Positions 35,424 through 44,764 are shown, counted from the stretch's first letter. The stretch is 64,000 bases of DNA from Listeria valentina (GCF_011800755.1 NZ_JAATJW010000005.1:1-64000), one strand, 5' to 3'. Notes: generated from the letters alone by a model not told the origin. Translations and numbers: made by a program.

Positions 35424-36407
35424 ATGCCAGTCATTTCATATATTGATGCCATTACGATGGCACTTCGTGAAGAAATGGAACGCGATGAAAAAGTGTTCAT
35501 TTTAGGAGAAGATGTCGGAAAAAAAGGTGGCGTATTTAAAGCAACTACTGGATTGTACGATCAATTTGGTGAAAAGCGAGTGATTGATACACCACTTGCT
35601 GAATCAGCTATCGCGGGTGTTGGAATCGGAGCAGCCATGTACGGCTATCGTCCAGTTGCAGAAATGCAGTTTGCCGATTTTATCATGCCAGCTGTCAACC
35701 AAATCATTTCAGAAGCAGCTCGAATTCGTTACCGTTCGAATAATGATTGGAGTGTTCCGATGGTAATCCGTGCTCCATTTGGCGGCGGCGTTCACGGCGC
35801 ACTTTATCACTCACAGTCTGTTGAAAAAGTCTTTTTCGGGCAACCTGGACTTAAAATCGTGATCCCATCGAACCCGTATGATGCGAAAGGCTTGTTAAAA
35901 GCGGCAATTCGCGATAACGATCCGGTTTTATTTTTTGAACATAAAAGAGCTTATCGGTTGCTAAAAGGGGAAGTCCCGGAAACGGATTATACGGTACCAA
36001 TCGGAAAGGCTAATGTGGTACGTGAAGGTAGCGATATCACGGTAATTACTTATGGCCTTGCGGTCGAGTTTGCTCAACAAGCGGCAGAACGACTTGCAAG
36101 CGATGGCTACGAAGCGCACATCCTTGATTTGCGGACAATTTACCCACTCGATCAAGAAGCTATTATCGAAGCGGCTCAAAAAACTGGGAAAGTACTCCTC
36201 GTTACAGAAGATAACTTACAAGGAAGCATCATCGGAGAAGTTTCTGCGATTATTGCAGAAAACTGCTTGTTCGATCTCGATGCGCCTATTATGCGCTTAG
36301 CAGGCCCGGATTCTCCTGCGATGCCGTTTTCACCGACGATGGAGAAATTTTTCATGATTAATCCGGATAAAGTACTGGAAAAAATGCGTGAGCTAGCTGA
36401 ATTCTAA
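35424..36407 (+). CDS. bkdAB: Branched-chain 2-oxoacid dehydrogenase E1 beta subunit
   Basis: A 327-residue transketolase-like subunit paired with BkdAA. It begins MPVISYIDAITMALREEMER with LGEDVGKKGGVFKATTGL, then DTPLAESAIAGVGIGAAMYG and PFGGGVHGALYHSQS. The pyrimidine domain and C-terminal transketolase domain are both complete. GGAATAAAGG upstream gives a modest binding site. Confidence 0.95.
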   Translation: MPVISYIDAITMALREEMERDEKVFILGEDVGKKGGVFKATTGLYDQFGEKRVIDTPLAESAIAGVGIGAAMYGYRPVAEMQFADFIMPAVNQIISEAARIRYRSNNDWSVPMVIRAPFGGGVHGALYHSQSVEKVFFGQPGLKIVIPSNPYDAKGLLKAAIRDNDPVLFFEHKRAYRLLKGEVPETDYTVPIGKANVVREGSDITVITYGLAVEFAQQAAERLASDGYEAHILDLRTIYPLDQEAIIEAAQKTGKVLLVTEDNLQGSIIGEVSAIIAENCLFDLDAPIMRLAGPDSPAMPFSPTMEKFFMINPDKVLEKMRELAEF

Positions 36408-36424
36408 TGAAGGAGTGAACGAAT

Positions 36425-37726
36425 GTGGCAATTAAGGAAATCACGATGCCAAAGCTCGGTGAGAGTGTAACGGAAGGAACGATTAGTTCTTGGTTAGTCG
36501 AACCGGGTCAAAAAGTTGAAAAATATGATGCAATTGCAGAGGTTTTAACGGATAAAGTTACAGCGGAGGTTCCTTCTTCTTATGCAGGAACGATCAAAGA
36601 ACTGATTGCAAAGGAAGATGAAACGCTTGAAGTTGGAGCTGTGATTTGTACGATTGAAACAGATGAAGCGCAAGATGTGGATGAAACTAGTGTAGAAGAA
36701 AAAGCGCCTGAAAAGGAAGCAGAACCTGAACCTGAAGATGCTCCCCAAAGTGGTGGAGGAAATATTCAGCAAGCGAAAGCAAATGCGCCGTCTGGTGCTC
36801 GCCTTTCTCCCGCAGTGTTACGTCTTTCAGCTGAACACGGTGTGGATTTAAATGAAGTTGCAGGAAGCGGAAAAGGCGGTCGAATCACACGGAAAGATAT
36901 TTTACAGTTCGTTCAAAATGGTGGGGCAAGCTCGCAAAAACAAGTGAGTCAACCCGCAGAACCAGTTGCAACAACTGCTAGGCCTAAGCAAGAAAAAGCC
37001 GCTAGTGAACTTCCGAAAGCAGCAAACGGCGACCGTGAAATTCCAGTTAGTGGAGTTCGTAAAGCGATCGCGAAACACATGGTGGAAAGTAAACACGAAA
37101 TTCCACACGCTTGGATGATGACAGAAGCAGATGCAACAAACCTTGTGCGCTACAGAAACAGCTTAAAAGATAAATTTAAGCAAGAGGAAGGGTTTAGCTT
37201 AACGTATTTTGCTTTCTTTATCAAAGCAGTTGCGCAAACGCTGAAAGAATTCCCTACGTTAAACAGCACTTGGGCAGGCGATAAAATTATTGAGCATAAA
37301 GACGTGAATATCTCGATTGCCATTGCGGCCAATGATTTGCTTTATGTGCCGGTCATTAAAAATGCAGATGAAAAATCCATCAAAGGAATCGCGCGTGAAA
37401 TTAGCGAGCTTGCAGCGAAAGCAAGAAACAATAAATTAACGCAAGATGACATGTCAGGTGGAACTTTCACTGTGAATAGCACAGGCTCATTCGGCTCTGT
37501 TCAGTCTATGGGGATTATCAATCATCCACAAGCGGCAATCTTACAAGTTGAATCCATTGTCAAACGACCAGTTGTGATTGACGAGATGATTGCGATTCGT
37601 GATATGGTTAACTTGTGCTTATCGATTGACCACCGGATTTTGGATGGTCTTATGGCTGGCCGCTTCTTACAAGCGATCAAGAAAAAAGTCGAAGAAATTT
37701 CGAAAGACAATACACCAATTTACTAA
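36425..37726 (+). CDS. bkdB: Branched-chain 2-oxoacid dehydrogenase E2 (dihydrolipoyl acyltransferase)
   Basis: A 433-residue core protein. It has an N-terminal lipoyl domain with K44 in EVLTDKVTAEVPS, a Glu/Pro-rich linker, the E1/E3-binding domain (SPAVLRLSAEHGVDLNEV) and the catalytic domain ending with the acyltransferase motif HRILDGLMAG. The start is GTG at 36425, after AAGGAGTG; an ATG 2 nt earlier is out of frame. Its products prime the branched-chain fatty acids that dominate Listeria membranes. Confidence 0.95.
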   Translation: MAIKEITMPKLGESVTEGTISSWLVEPGQKVEKYDAIAEVLTDKVTAEVPSSYAGTIKELIAKEDETLEVGAVICTIETDEAQDVDETSVEEKAPEKEAEPEPEDAPQSGGGNIQQAKANAPSGARLSPAVLRLSAEHGVDLNEVAGSGKGGRITRKDILQFVQNGGASSQKQVSQPAEPVATTARPKQEKAASELPKAANGDREIPVSGVRKAIAKHMVESKHEIPHAWMMTEADATNLVRYRNSLKDKFKQEEGFSLTYFAFFIKAVAQTLKEFPTLNSTWAGDKIIEHKDVNISIAIAANDLLYVPVIKNADEKSIKGIAREISELAAKARNNKLTQDDMSGGTFTVNSTGSFGSVQSMGIINHPQAAILQVESIVKRPVVIDEMIAIRDMVNLCLSIDHRILDGLMAGRFLQAIKKKVEEISKDNTPIY

Positions 37727-37742
37727 CAATGTTTGAAACGCT

Positions 37743-37800
37743 GAGTTTGGGGGTACTGAAATTTACATCTAGAATTTATACCCCTAAACTCCCTAGATGT
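37743..37800 (+). other. Nested inverted repeats, possible pseudoknot, after bkdB
   Basis: Arm A (37743-37755) pairs with 37779-37791 over 13 positions with one mismatch. Arm B, ACATCTAG (37764-37771), lies in the loop of A and is complementary to CTAGATGT (37793-37800) just after it. The two helices could form an H-type pseudoknot or exclude one another. T follows at 37801-37804. No coding frame runs through it. Confidence 0.5.
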
Positions 37801-37806
37801 TTTTGG

Positions 37807-37837
37807 GTAGTGCTCATTGGGTGCTACTCTTTTTTTA
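37807..37837 (+). terminator. Intrinsic terminator of the bkd operon
   Basis: GTAGTGCT (37807-37814) pairs with GGTGCTAC (37820-37827), using G-U pairs, around a 5-nt loop. A run of T follows. Confidence 0.65.
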
Positions 37838-37841
37838 TAAT

Positions 37842-37867
37842 AAAAAAGCCGAAGTTATTCGACTTTT
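37842..37867 (-). terminator. Intrinsic terminator of prli42
   Basis: On the minus strand AAGTCGA pairs with TCGGCTT around 6 nt and is followed by six T. It begins at the stop codon of the miniprotein gene and converges on the bkd terminator. Confidence 0.7.
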
Positions 37868-37961
37868 AAAGAACCATAAGCACACCAGTTAAAACACTTG
37901 ATAGCACGATCGCAATCAGCATCAAGATGACAACAAAGCGGACAACTTTTTTATTTGACAT
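37866..37961 (-). CDS. prli42: Prli42-like stressosome-associated membrane miniprotein
   Basis: A 31-residue open frame: MSNKKVVRFV, then a hydrophobic helix VILMLIAIVLSSVLTG, then VLMVL. The basic start and single membrane helix match what I recall of Listeria Prli42, a miniprotein that tethers the stressosome to the membrane and helps activate sigma-B. AGGAG lies 13 nt upstream. A good promoter (38009-38037) and terminator flank it. It is far below normal ORF limits, and the conserved tiny frame with its own signals argues that it is real. Confidence 0.85.
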   Translation of the reverse strand: MSNKKVVRFVVILMLIAIVLSSVLTGVLMVL

Positions 37962-38008
37962 AGAACTTATAGAGCTCCTCTCTCTGGAAAACTTTTTTAT
38001 TTAGTACG

Positions 38009-38037
38009 ATTTTAACAATTTTTGTTCGGTTCTTCAA
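38009..38037 (-). promoter_or_regulatory. Promoter of prli42
   Basis: On the minus strand TTGAAG and TAAAAT are 17 nt apart with TGT before the -10. The element lies about 50 nt upstream of the miniprotein start, divergent from the M20 peptidase gene. Confidence 0.65.
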
Positions 38038-38085
38038 GGTGAAACTAACTTTTAGCGAAGACTGAATGAAGAAAGAAGGCTTACC

Positions 38086-39192
38086 ATGGCAATTTCGGAT
38101 GTGCATTCCTATTTTGAAACCATCACACGTATTTATTCTCCTTCTGGTGAAGAAGATGAACTGATTCGGTATCTTGAAGCAGAGTTCGATCGTCAAGCGG
38201 TTTCTGTGATCTATAATGGTGCCGGCGGGCTAATTGCTCGGATTCCCGCGACAAATGAAGAGTATCCGGCGCTCTTTTTTGTTGCCCATCTAGATACGGC
38301 ATCAAATGGAACAAAACCAGAAGTGATTCTTGAAAAGAAGACTTATAAAGCGTCAGCTGGGTTTCTTGGAGCGGATGACAAAGCAGGTGTTGCAGCACTT
38401 CTTGCAGTTATTTCTACCTTGAAGGAAACGAGGATGCCACACGGGACGATTGAGTTTATTTTTACAACGAAGGAAGAAAGTGGTCTGCAAGGTGTGAAAA
38501 TGCTTGAATTAAGTCGCCTTTCAGCAAGATATGGCTTTTGTCTTGATGCGCCTGGTGAAGTGGGATCTTACCAGCGGATCTCTGATACACAAGCAAAGAT
38601 GAATTTCCGCGTATTGCAACGCTTTTCAACAAGTGATGTTTCGGGAATTAATGTGGCACGAGCCATTTTGCATCATATCAAACAGCTCAGACTTCCGCCT
38701 AAGTTTAATCTCGAAATGACTCGGTTTGAAGGAGAACGGAGCGAAGAGGGAGATGAGGCGGTTCAAGTGGAACTGGACTTATCTGGCTATTTTTTATTAG
38801 AAGAACTGCTTCTTGAAGTAGAAAATGTGAAGCTTGCTTTCACGCAGGCAGAACAAAAATACGGCGTAAAAGTCGGATCGGATGTGCATATCATTTATCC
38901 GGGCTTTGAAATAAAAGAAGCTCATCCAAGTGTAATACTCGCTAAAAGGGCGCTTAAACAGCAAGCGCTAGACAGTAAAGAAGTGCGATTTATCGGTGGT
39001 TCGGATGCGAATATCTTAAATGACCGCGGATTTGAAACGCTACTCCTTTCTGTCGGTTATGAAAAGGCGCATTCGGAAAATGAACAAATTACCCAAGACT
39101 CGCTCCTCGTTTTAACCCAAGTTGTTTTAGATATCTTAACTCAAAGTCGGGGTATGGAAGTCGTGACTGCCTTTCCGAAAACGCGTGAGTGA
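38086..39192 (+). CDS. M20-family peptidase (YqjE/PepT-like)
   Basis: A 368-residue zinc peptidase of the tripeptidase-like M20B group. Metal-binding motifs are FFVAHLDTAS (His, Asp), GADDKAGVAALL (Asp) and FIFTTKEESGLQGVK (Glu-Glu), and a later His is in EKAHSENEQI. A dimerisation domain is inserted at about 185-275. In B. subtilis the yqjE gene also follows the bkd operon. AAGGCTTACC before the ATG gives a weak binding site. Confidence 0.88.
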   Translation: MAISDVHSYFETITRIYSPSGEEDELIRYLEAEFDRQAVSVIYNGAGGLIARIPATNEEYPALFFVAHLDTASNGTKPEVILEKKTYKASAGFLGADDKAGVAALLAVISTLKETRMPHGTIEFIFTTKEESGLQGVKMLELSRLSARYGFCLDAPGEVGSYQRISDTQAKMNFRVLQRFSTSDVSGINVARAILHHIKQLRLPPKFNLEMTRFEGERSEEGDEAVQVELDLSGYFLLEELLLEVENVKLAFTQAEQKYGVKVGSDVHIIYPGFEIKEAHPSVILAKRALKQQALDSKEVRFIGGSDANILNDRGFETLLLSVGYEKAHSENEQITQDSLLVLTQVVLDILTQSRGMEVVTAFPKTRE

Positions 39193-39203
39193 AGAAGATT
39201 CAT

Positions 39204-39232
39204 TTGCTCGCAACGTTCTATTTTGGTATAGT
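39204..39232 (+). promoter_or_regulatory. Promoter of gnd
   Basis: TTGCTC (39204-39209) and TATAGT (39227-39232) are 17 nt apart, with TGG before the -10. Confidence 0.65.
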
Positions 39233-39301
39233 TAAAGGGTTGAAAGAAAGTAGGACAGGTTTTCTGTCTGGAATAAAAGCAGGAAGGGAAGAATATTTCA
39301 A

Positions 39302-40720
39302 ATGGCAAAACAAGAAATTGGAGTAATCGGAATGGGTGTTATGGGACGTAACCTCGCTTTGAACATTGAAAGTCGTGGTCATACTGTTTCCATTTTTAAC
39401 CGTTCGTCTGAAAAAACGAAAACGGTGATGGAAGAACATCCCGATAAAAAATTGGTTCCGACATATAGCTTAGAGGAGTTTGTCGAATCACTTGAAGTTC
39501 CACGCCGCGTTCTCATCATGGTTAAAGCTGGCGAAGCAACTGATATGATGATCGAAGCTGTGAAACCTTTCCTTACAGAAGGCGATATTTTAATTGATGG
39601 AGGAAATGCCTTTTTCAAAGATACTATTCGTCGTAACAAAGAGCTGAGCGAAGAAGGCTTCAATTTCATCGGAACTGGTGTTTCCGGCGGAGAAGAAGGG
39701 GCGCTTAAAGGTCCTTCTATCATGCCTGGTGGTCAGCGTAAAGCTTATGATTTAGTAGCACCAATCTTGCGTGAAATTGCTGCGGTTGCTGACGGAGAAC
39801 CCTGTGTAACATACATTGGTCCAGACGGGGCAGGGCACTATGTAAAAATGGTGCATAACGGAATCGAATATGGCGACATGCAACTAATTGCAGAAGCTTA
39901 TACGATTTTAAAAGATATCGTTGGCTTAAGTCATGATGAACTTGCTGAAGTGTTCGCTGAATGGAATGAAGGCGAATTAGATAGCTACTTAATCGAAATT
40001 ACTAAAAACATCTTGACGGTTCGTGATGATGTGACTGGTAAACCGATTGTCGATGTGATTTTGGATAAAGCAGGACAAAAAGGAACTGGGAAATGGACGA
40101 GTCAAAGTGCGTTAGATCTTGGTGTGCCACTTTCTTTAATTACTGAATCTGTTTTTGCGCGCTATATTTCAGCGTTAAAAGAAGAACGTGTTCATGCAAG
40201 TTCTGTACTGACAGGACCTTCAAGTTATCAATTTAGTGGTGATAAAAAAGCGTTTATCGAATCGGTTCGTCGGGCGCTATATTTCAGTAAAATTGCTTCT
40301 TACGCACAAGGCTTTGCACAAATGAAAGCAGCAAGTGATGAATATAATTGGGATCTACAATACGGAGAAATTGCTAAGATTTTCCGTGCGGGTTGTATCA
40401 TCCGTGCTCGCTTCTTGCAAAAAATTACAGATGCGTATAATAAAGATAAGAACTTAGACAATTTGTTACTTGATCCTTATTTCAAAGACATCGCAGACAA
40501 TTATCAAGGTGCACTTCGTGAAGTAGTTGCAGAAGCTGTTAAAGCAGGAATTCCTGTTCCAACATTCTCAGCAGCTATTAGCTACTATGATAGCTATCGC
40601 TCAAGTGTGCTTCCTGCAAACTTGATTCAAGCGCAACGAGACTACTTCGGTGCGCACACGTACGAACGTGTCGACAAACCTGGAACGTTCCATACGGAAT
40701 GGCCAGAAGTAGATGAATAA
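39302..40720 (+). CDS. gnd: 6-phosphogluconate dehydrogenase (decarboxylating)
   Basis: A 472-residue enzyme of the oxidative pentose-phosphate pathway that makes ribulose 5-phosphate, CO2 and NADPH. It shows the Rossmann loop [50 protein letters not shown], and [20 protein letters not shown] with the catalytic Lys. Length is normal. It has its own promoter and a strong terminator. GlcK in this window could supply glucose-6-phosphate to the same pathway. Confidence 0.96.
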   Translation: MAKQEIGVIGMGVMGRNLALNIESRGHTVSIFNRSSEKTKTVMEEHPDKKLVPTYSLEEFVESLEVPRRVLIMVKAGEATDMMIEAVKPFLTEGDILIDGGNAFFKDTIRRNKELSEEGFNFIGTGVSGGEEGALKGPSIMPGGQRKAYDLVAPILREIAAVADGEPCVTYIGPDGAGHYVKMVHNGIEYGDMQLIAEAYTILKDIVGLSHDELAEVFAEWNEGELDSYLIEITKNILTVRDDVTGKPIVDVILDKAGQKGTGKWTSQSALDLGVPLSLITESVFARYISALKEERVHASSVLTGPSSYQFSGDKKAFIESVRRALYFSKIASYAQGFAQMKAASDEYNWDLQYGEIAKIFRAGCIIRARFLQKITDAYNKDKNLDNLLLDPYFKDIADNYQGALREVVAEAVKAGIPVPTFSAAISYYDSYRSSVLPANLIQAQRDYFGAHTYERVDKPGTFHTEWPEVDE

Positions 40721-40728
40721 GACTTTAT

Positions 40729-40775
40729 AAAAAGCGACGCATTTTTTCTTCTTGAAAGAATGCGTCGCTTTTTTG
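40729..40775 (+). terminator. Intrinsic terminator after gnd
   Basis: AAAAAGCGACGCATT pairs with AATGCGTCGCTTTTT with a T/C- and A-rich loop, then T follows. The stem is strong. Confidence 0.92.
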
Positions 40776-40858
40776 ATTTGTTTTCTGAAAAATACATGAG
40801 AATATAACCGATTTAAATAATAATTTACTAAAAAATAGCTGGATCAAGCGGTTAAGAG

Positions 40859-40886
40859 TTGTTTTATCTTTAAAGTTCGTTACAAT
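40859..40886 (+). promoter_or_regulatory. Promoter of lisRK
   Basis: TTGTTT (40859-40864) and TACAAT (40881-40886) are 16 nt apart, about 45 nt before lisR. Confidence 0.5.
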
Positions 40887-40929
40887 AGTAATAGATGTAT
40901 AGTCATGACTCGAAAGAGAGGTTTTTTGG

Positions 40930-41610
40930 ATGAGCAAAATCCTGATAGTTGAAGATGAAAAAAATTTAGCTCGCTTTATTGAACTTGAGCTTCAACATGA
41001 AAATTATGAAACGATAGTTGCAAATGATGGTCGCGCTGGACTGGAACTTGCACTTAATGAAGAATGGGATGCGATTTTGCTTGATTTGATGCTGCCGCAC
41101 TTAAATGGAATGGAAGTTTGCCGCAGAATTCGTCAAGTGAAACAAACCCCGATTATTATGATTACAGCACGTGATTCTGTGATTGACCGCGTTTCGGGTC
41201 TTGATCATGGAGCAGATGATTATATCGTGAAACCTTTTGCGATTGAAGAATTGCTCGCACGACTTCGTTCCCTTTTACGACGCGTTGAAACAGCGGAACA
41301 GTCGGCGAAACAAACGACTCTTGAATACCGTGATTTGGTAGTGGAAAAAGAAAGTCGGATTGTGAGACGCGGGGAAGAAGTGATCGATTTAACAAAACGT
41401 GAATATGAGCTTCTTTTAACTTTGATGGAAAATGTCAATATTGTGCTTACACGTGAAGTACTATTAAACAAGGTTTGGGGCTATGAAACAGAAGTCGAAA
41501 CGAATGTCGTGGATGTTTATGTTCGATATTTGCGGAATAAAATTGATCATGATGATGAGGAAAGTTATATTCAAACCGTTCGCGGTACTGGATATGTGAT
41601 GCGTACATGA
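40930..41610 (+). CDS. lisR: Response regulator LisR
   Basis: A 226-residue OmpR/PhoB-type regulator. The receiver domain (1-120) has the acidic pocket EDE, the phospho-acceptor D52 in LLDLMLPHLNG, and the Lys of DDYIVKPF. The C-terminal winged helix ends VRGTGYVMRT. In L. monocytogenes LisRK responds to envelope stress (acid, ethanol, cephalosporins, nisin) and affects virulence. AGAGAGG precedes the ATG. It overlaps lisK by 4 nt. Confidence 0.93.
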   Translation: MSKILIVEDEKNLARFIELELQHENYETIVANDGRAGLELALNEEWDAILLDLMLPHLNGMEVCRRIRQVKQTPIIMITARDSVIDRVSGLDHGADDYIVKPFAIEELLARLRSLLRRVETAEQSAKQTTLEYRDLVVEKESRIVRRGEEVIDLTKREYELLLTLMENVNIVLTREVLLNKVWGYETEVETNVVDVYVRYLRNKIDHDDEESYIQTVRGTGYVMRT

Positions 41611-43097
41611 CAGGCGTTAGCAATTTTTCACTAAAGAGTCGTTCTTTAAAATTCAAATGGACTTTTGGAGCATCTGCTGCGATTTTTTTGACTTTCTTTT
41701 TATTTTCGTATGCGATTTATCAAGGGATTGGTCAGATGCTCTTAAATGAAGAAGAGGAGAAAGTAAATTCACTTCTAGCGGAAACTACTTCTAATCAAGT
41801 CCTCAAATCGGGCAACTTGGACAATGCTGATTTGCTAAAAGAAGTCTTTGATAAAAGCCCAAGTATTAGTCGCAAAATTCAAGACCAAGTCATCGCTATT
41901 TATGATGACAAGGGAAATCAACTCGACAAGTATTTCCTTACCTCTAGCCAAAAGACAGCTAATAATGATTTTACAAAGTATTTTCATACGGATATTAGTG
42001 ATAAAGTGACGAGTAAACCAACCATTAGCGGCGATAAAATGCTGATTTCACAAGGTCCGATTACGTCGGTAGAAGATAATTCGACGGTAATTGGGTACGT
42101 GCAAATTATCAATCCGCTAACAAGTTATAACCGCATTATGGATCGCCTTTTACTGACGATGTTTTTACTTGGTGCGGTAGCGCTTTTCATTAGTGGCATG
42201 CTTGGTTATTTGCTTGCACAAAACTTCTTACGTCCGTTAACGAAACTTGCTAAAGGGATGAACGATGTCCGCAATAATGGTTTCCAAAAACGGATTGAAA
42301 CGACTTCAAAATCGCGGGATGAAATTACAGAATTAACGGTGATTTTTAACGATATGATGACCCGGATTGAAAACAGTTTTGAGCAGCAAAAACAATTTGT
42401 GGAAGACGCTTCCCATGAACTTCGAACGCCTGTGCAAATTATGGAAGGACATCTTAAACTTCTTGACCGTTGGGGGAAAAATGACCCCGAGGTACTCGAT
42501 GAATCGCTTAAGGCTTCACTTACAGAACTTGATCGAATGAAACGGCTCGTTCAAGAAATGTTAGATCTTTCAAGAGCTGAGCAAGTTTCACAGACGAAAG
42601 AGCTGCAAATTACGAGCATTAATGATACGGTTGAGCAAGTGCGACGCAATTTTGAAATCATGTATGAAGATTTTCGTTTCACGCTTGAAGAACCCGAAAA
42701 GAATTTATTTGCACTCATCCAACACAATCACCTCGAGCAGTTGTTGATCATCGTGATGGATAACGCGGTTAAATATTCTGGGGACTCAAAAGAAGTCAAT
42801 ATGCAGTTGTTAAAAAATAAAGAGCAAGTGCAAATTGTGATTCGTGACCACGGGGTTGGGATTTCTGAAGATGAAATTGAGAAAGTCTTCAATCGTTTTT
42901 ACCGAGTAGATAAGGCAAGAAGCAGGGAGCGTGGCGGAAACGGCCTAGGACTTGCGATTGCGAAACAATTAGTTGAAGGCTATTTAGGGACGATTGGCGC
43001 TGAGAGTGTCGAAGGAAGCGGAACAGCTATCACAATTACACTCCCACTCATCGAAAAAGAGCCTACTAATAAAAAAACAGAAACGAAAAAAGACTAG
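41607..43097 (+). CDS. lisK: Sensor histidine kinase LisK
   Basis: A 496-residue membrane kinase. It has two membrane helices (about 23-43 and 180-205) that bracket an extracellular sensor of about 130 residues. HAMP, a HisKA domain with phospho-acceptor H270 in EDASHELRTPVQIM, and a HATPase domain with N-, G1- (DHGVGI) and G2-boxes (RGGNGLGLAIAK) follow. The tail is Lys/Thr-rich. It overlaps lisR (ATGA) and ends at a strong terminator shared with yidC. Confidence 0.93.
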   Translation: MTGVSNFSLKSRSLKFKWTFGASAAIFLTFFLFSYAIYQGIGQMLLNEEEEKVNSLLAETTSNQVLKSGNLDNADLLKEVFDKSPSISRKIQDQVIAIYDDKGNQLDKYFLTSSQKTANNDFTKYFHTDISDKVTSKPTISGDKMLISQGPITSVEDNSTVIGYVQIINPLTSYNRIMDRLLLTMFLLGAVALFISGMLGYLLAQNFLRPLTKLAKGMNDVRNNGFQKRIETTSKSRDEITELTVIFNDMMTRIENSFEQQKQFVEDASHELRTPVQIMEGHLKLLDRWGKNDPEVLDESLKASLTELDRMKRLVQEMLDLSRAEQVSQTKELQITSINDTVEQVRRNFEIMYEDFRFTLEEPEKNLFALIQHNHLEQLLIIVMDNAVKYSGDSKEVNMQLLKNKEQVQIVIRDHGVGISEDEIEKVFNRFYRVDKARSRERGGNGLGLAIAKQLVEGYLGTIGAESVEGSGTAITITLPLIEKEPTNKKTETKKD

Positions 43098-43103
43098 CAG
43101 AAA

Positions 43104-43140
43104 AAAGCACGAAGTGAGCGATCTCACTTCGTGCTTTTTA
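43104..43140. terminator. Bidirectional terminator between lisK and yidC
   Basis: AAAAGCACGAAGTGAG (43104-43119) pairs with CTCACTTCGTGCTTTT (43124-43139) around a short loop. A and T runs on both sides let it act for both convergent genes. Confidence 0.93.
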
Positions 43141-43142
43141 AA

Positions 43143-43964
43143 TTATTTCTTTTGTTTTTCCACAGTTTCTTCAAATTCCTTTTCGCTTGCTTCCATTTCT
43201 TTAATCTCTGGATGTTTGTTCATATAAAGTTTTTTCGTAAGTAACGTTTGACCAGCTAGGAAGATCCCACCGACAGCCCAGTAAAGTGCAAGGGCAGATG
43301 GAGCAGAGAAGGAAATGAATAGGATCATAGCAGGAGAAAGTAATCCCATGATCCGCATTTGTTTTTTCTGTTCCGGCGTGTAACCAATCATTGAAACGTA
43401 ATATTGACCCAAGTATACAAGACCAGCAATCACAGCAAGAATCGTATCCGGTGACCCGAGGTTAAACCATAAGAACGTATGCGAAGCAATCGCATCAGAT
43501 CCACGAATAGCATAATAAAAGGCCATCAAAATAGGCATTTGAATGAGCAACGGTAAACAACCCAATTGCATCGGATTGATGTTGTACTTTTGGTAAACGA
43601 CCATCATTTCTTGTTGAATCTTCGTTTGTTCTTCTTTCGTTGCGGCACGTTTCAACCGAGCTTGGATATCATCAATTTCAGGTTTTGCGACCGCCATCTT
43701 CGATTGCATCTCCATTTGTGCTTTTGCAGTCCGCAAGTTTAGAGGCATGATTGCTGCACGAATGATTAAAGTGGTAATAATGATTGCAATTCCATAATTG
43801 TTTCCAAAGAAGGATGCAACAAATTGGATAAACCAAGTAAGCGGCCAAATTAAATATTTATAGAAGAACCCATCTTGATTTTGCGATGGATCCATGCTGC
43901 ATCCAGAAAGGACTACGAGTCCAATGAGAAGCAGACTAATTAAAAGTATATGTTTCTTTTTCAC
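43143..43964 (-). CDS. yidC: Membrane protein insertase YidC (lipoprotein form)
   Basis: A 273-residue Oxa1/YidC insertase. It starts with a lipoprotein signal ending LSGC (Cys 22), so the N-terminus is lipid-anchored. Five membrane helices follow, with the hydrophilic-groove Arg in [12 protein letters not shown], the cytosolic coiled loop (about 95-125), and [19 protein letters not shown]. It inserts membrane proteins alone or with Sec. By position it corresponds to the Listeria SpoIIIJ-like YidC. The 96-residue unknown gene lies 23 nt upstream, in the same direction. Confidence 0.93.
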   Translation of the reverse strand: MKKKHILLISLLLIGLVVLSGCSMDPSQNQDGFFYKYLIWPLTWFIQFVASFFGNNYGIAIIITTLIIRAAIMPLNLRTAKAQMEMQSKMAVAKPEIDDIQARLKRAATKEEQTKIQQEMMVVYQKYNINPMQLGCLPLLIQMPILMAFYYAIRGSDAIASHTFLWFNLGSPDTILAVIAGLVYLGQYYVSMIGYTPEQKKQMRIMGLLSPAMILFISFSAPSALALYWAVGGIFLAGQTLLTKKLYMNKHPEIKEMEASEKEFEETVEKQKK

Positions 43965-43987
43965 TGTTCTTATTTCCTCCTAAAATT

Positions 43988-44278
43988 TCAATTTGCATAG
44001 CTGGAAAGGGAAGAACAATGAGTTTCATCATCACTAGGCTGTGTTTTTTTAAGGGCAACAACGATCCAATTTACAACGAAACTAAGTGGCTGCAAAGCAT
44101 TTATTTTCACTTTTCCAGTTGGAAGATGAAAAATTTGAATCGTTCGAACGTGAGTCGTCATCGCGGGTTTTAAAAAGTGAATCGCTGGCCAAAATCGAAA
44201 GATGGCAAGCGTTAACAGGAAAGTGACGGAAATGGAAATGAATTCAGGCTCTGAAAACATTTGCGCCATTATCCCCAC
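43988..44278 (-). CDS. Small protein of unknown function upstream of yidC
   Basis: A 96-residue frame from GTG 44278, with AAGGAG 11 nt upstream; the next ATG (44269) is a poorer choice. It has one hydrophobic segment (SISVTFLLTLAIFRFWPAI, about 16-34) and otherwise no family I recognise. It lies between acyP and yidC and on the same strand, so it may be in one transcript. Codon use looks like its neighbours. It could be a membrane protein that works with YidC, but there is no direct evidence. Confidence 0.55.
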   Translation of the reverse strand: MGIMAQMFSEPEFISISVTFLLTLAIFRFWPAIHFLKPAMTTHVRTIQIFHLPTGKVKINALQPLSFVVNWIVVALKKTQPSDDETHCSSLSSYAN

Positions 44279-44355
44279 GGTACGATCAGCTCCTTTCCGT
44301 GGAACATGTCATTCCTTAACTATAAGCCAAATAAAGTGGGAATTCAAGGCTTATT

Positions 44356-44637
44356 TTAGTAGACAATATCAAAAGTTTTTCGTTCGGGGACCGGTGCACC
44401 TTTGTAAATAAATACTTCATTTATGCGTGCGGCAGGAGATGGCCCTTGTTTAATAGCATCAATAAATTTTTCCAAATTATCGCTATTTGCACGAGCGCCA
44501 ATTTCAACCGAACCATCATCTAAGTTTTTCACAGTGCCGCTTACATCAAACTTATAAGCTAAATGCTTAGTTGTGTAGCGAAAACCGACACCTTGAACAA
44601 GGCCAGTCACACGAATGATTGCTGTTTCAGTAGCCAT
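44356..44637 (-). CDS. acyP: Acylphosphatase
   Basis: A 93-residue alpha/beta enzyme that hydrolyses carboxyl phosphates. The start is the ATG at 44637, behind AAGAAGGGG; the frame to 44700 extends without a binding site. The catalytic Arg is in [12 protein letters not shown] and the catalytic Asn in [13 protein letters not shown]. It is divergent from the DUF1033 gene. Possible substrates include acetyl phosphate or acyl phosphates such as those made by Ptb; this is inference. Confidence 0.93.
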   Translation of the reverse strand: MATETAIIRVTGLVQGVGFRYTTKHLAYKFDVSGTVKNLDDGSVEIGARANSDNLEKFIDAIKQGPSPAARINEVFIYKGAPVPERKTFDIVY

Positions 44638-44703
44638 AACAAACCCCTTCTTTCTTCTATCATTTAACACTAGTGTAGCTTTTTTTAGTTTGAGTTTCAA
44701 AAA

Positions 44704-44732
44704 TTTACATTCCTGTTTGAGCTTGCTATAAT
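44704..44732 (+). promoter_or_regulatory. Promoter of the DUF1033-idi unit
   Basis: TTTACA (44704-44709) and TATAAT (44727-44732) are 17 nt apart, and TGC precedes the -10. This is among the best promoter matches in the window. Confidence 0.75.
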
Positions 44733-44764
44733 CGGGATAGTGAATAAACTAGGAGATGGTCGCT

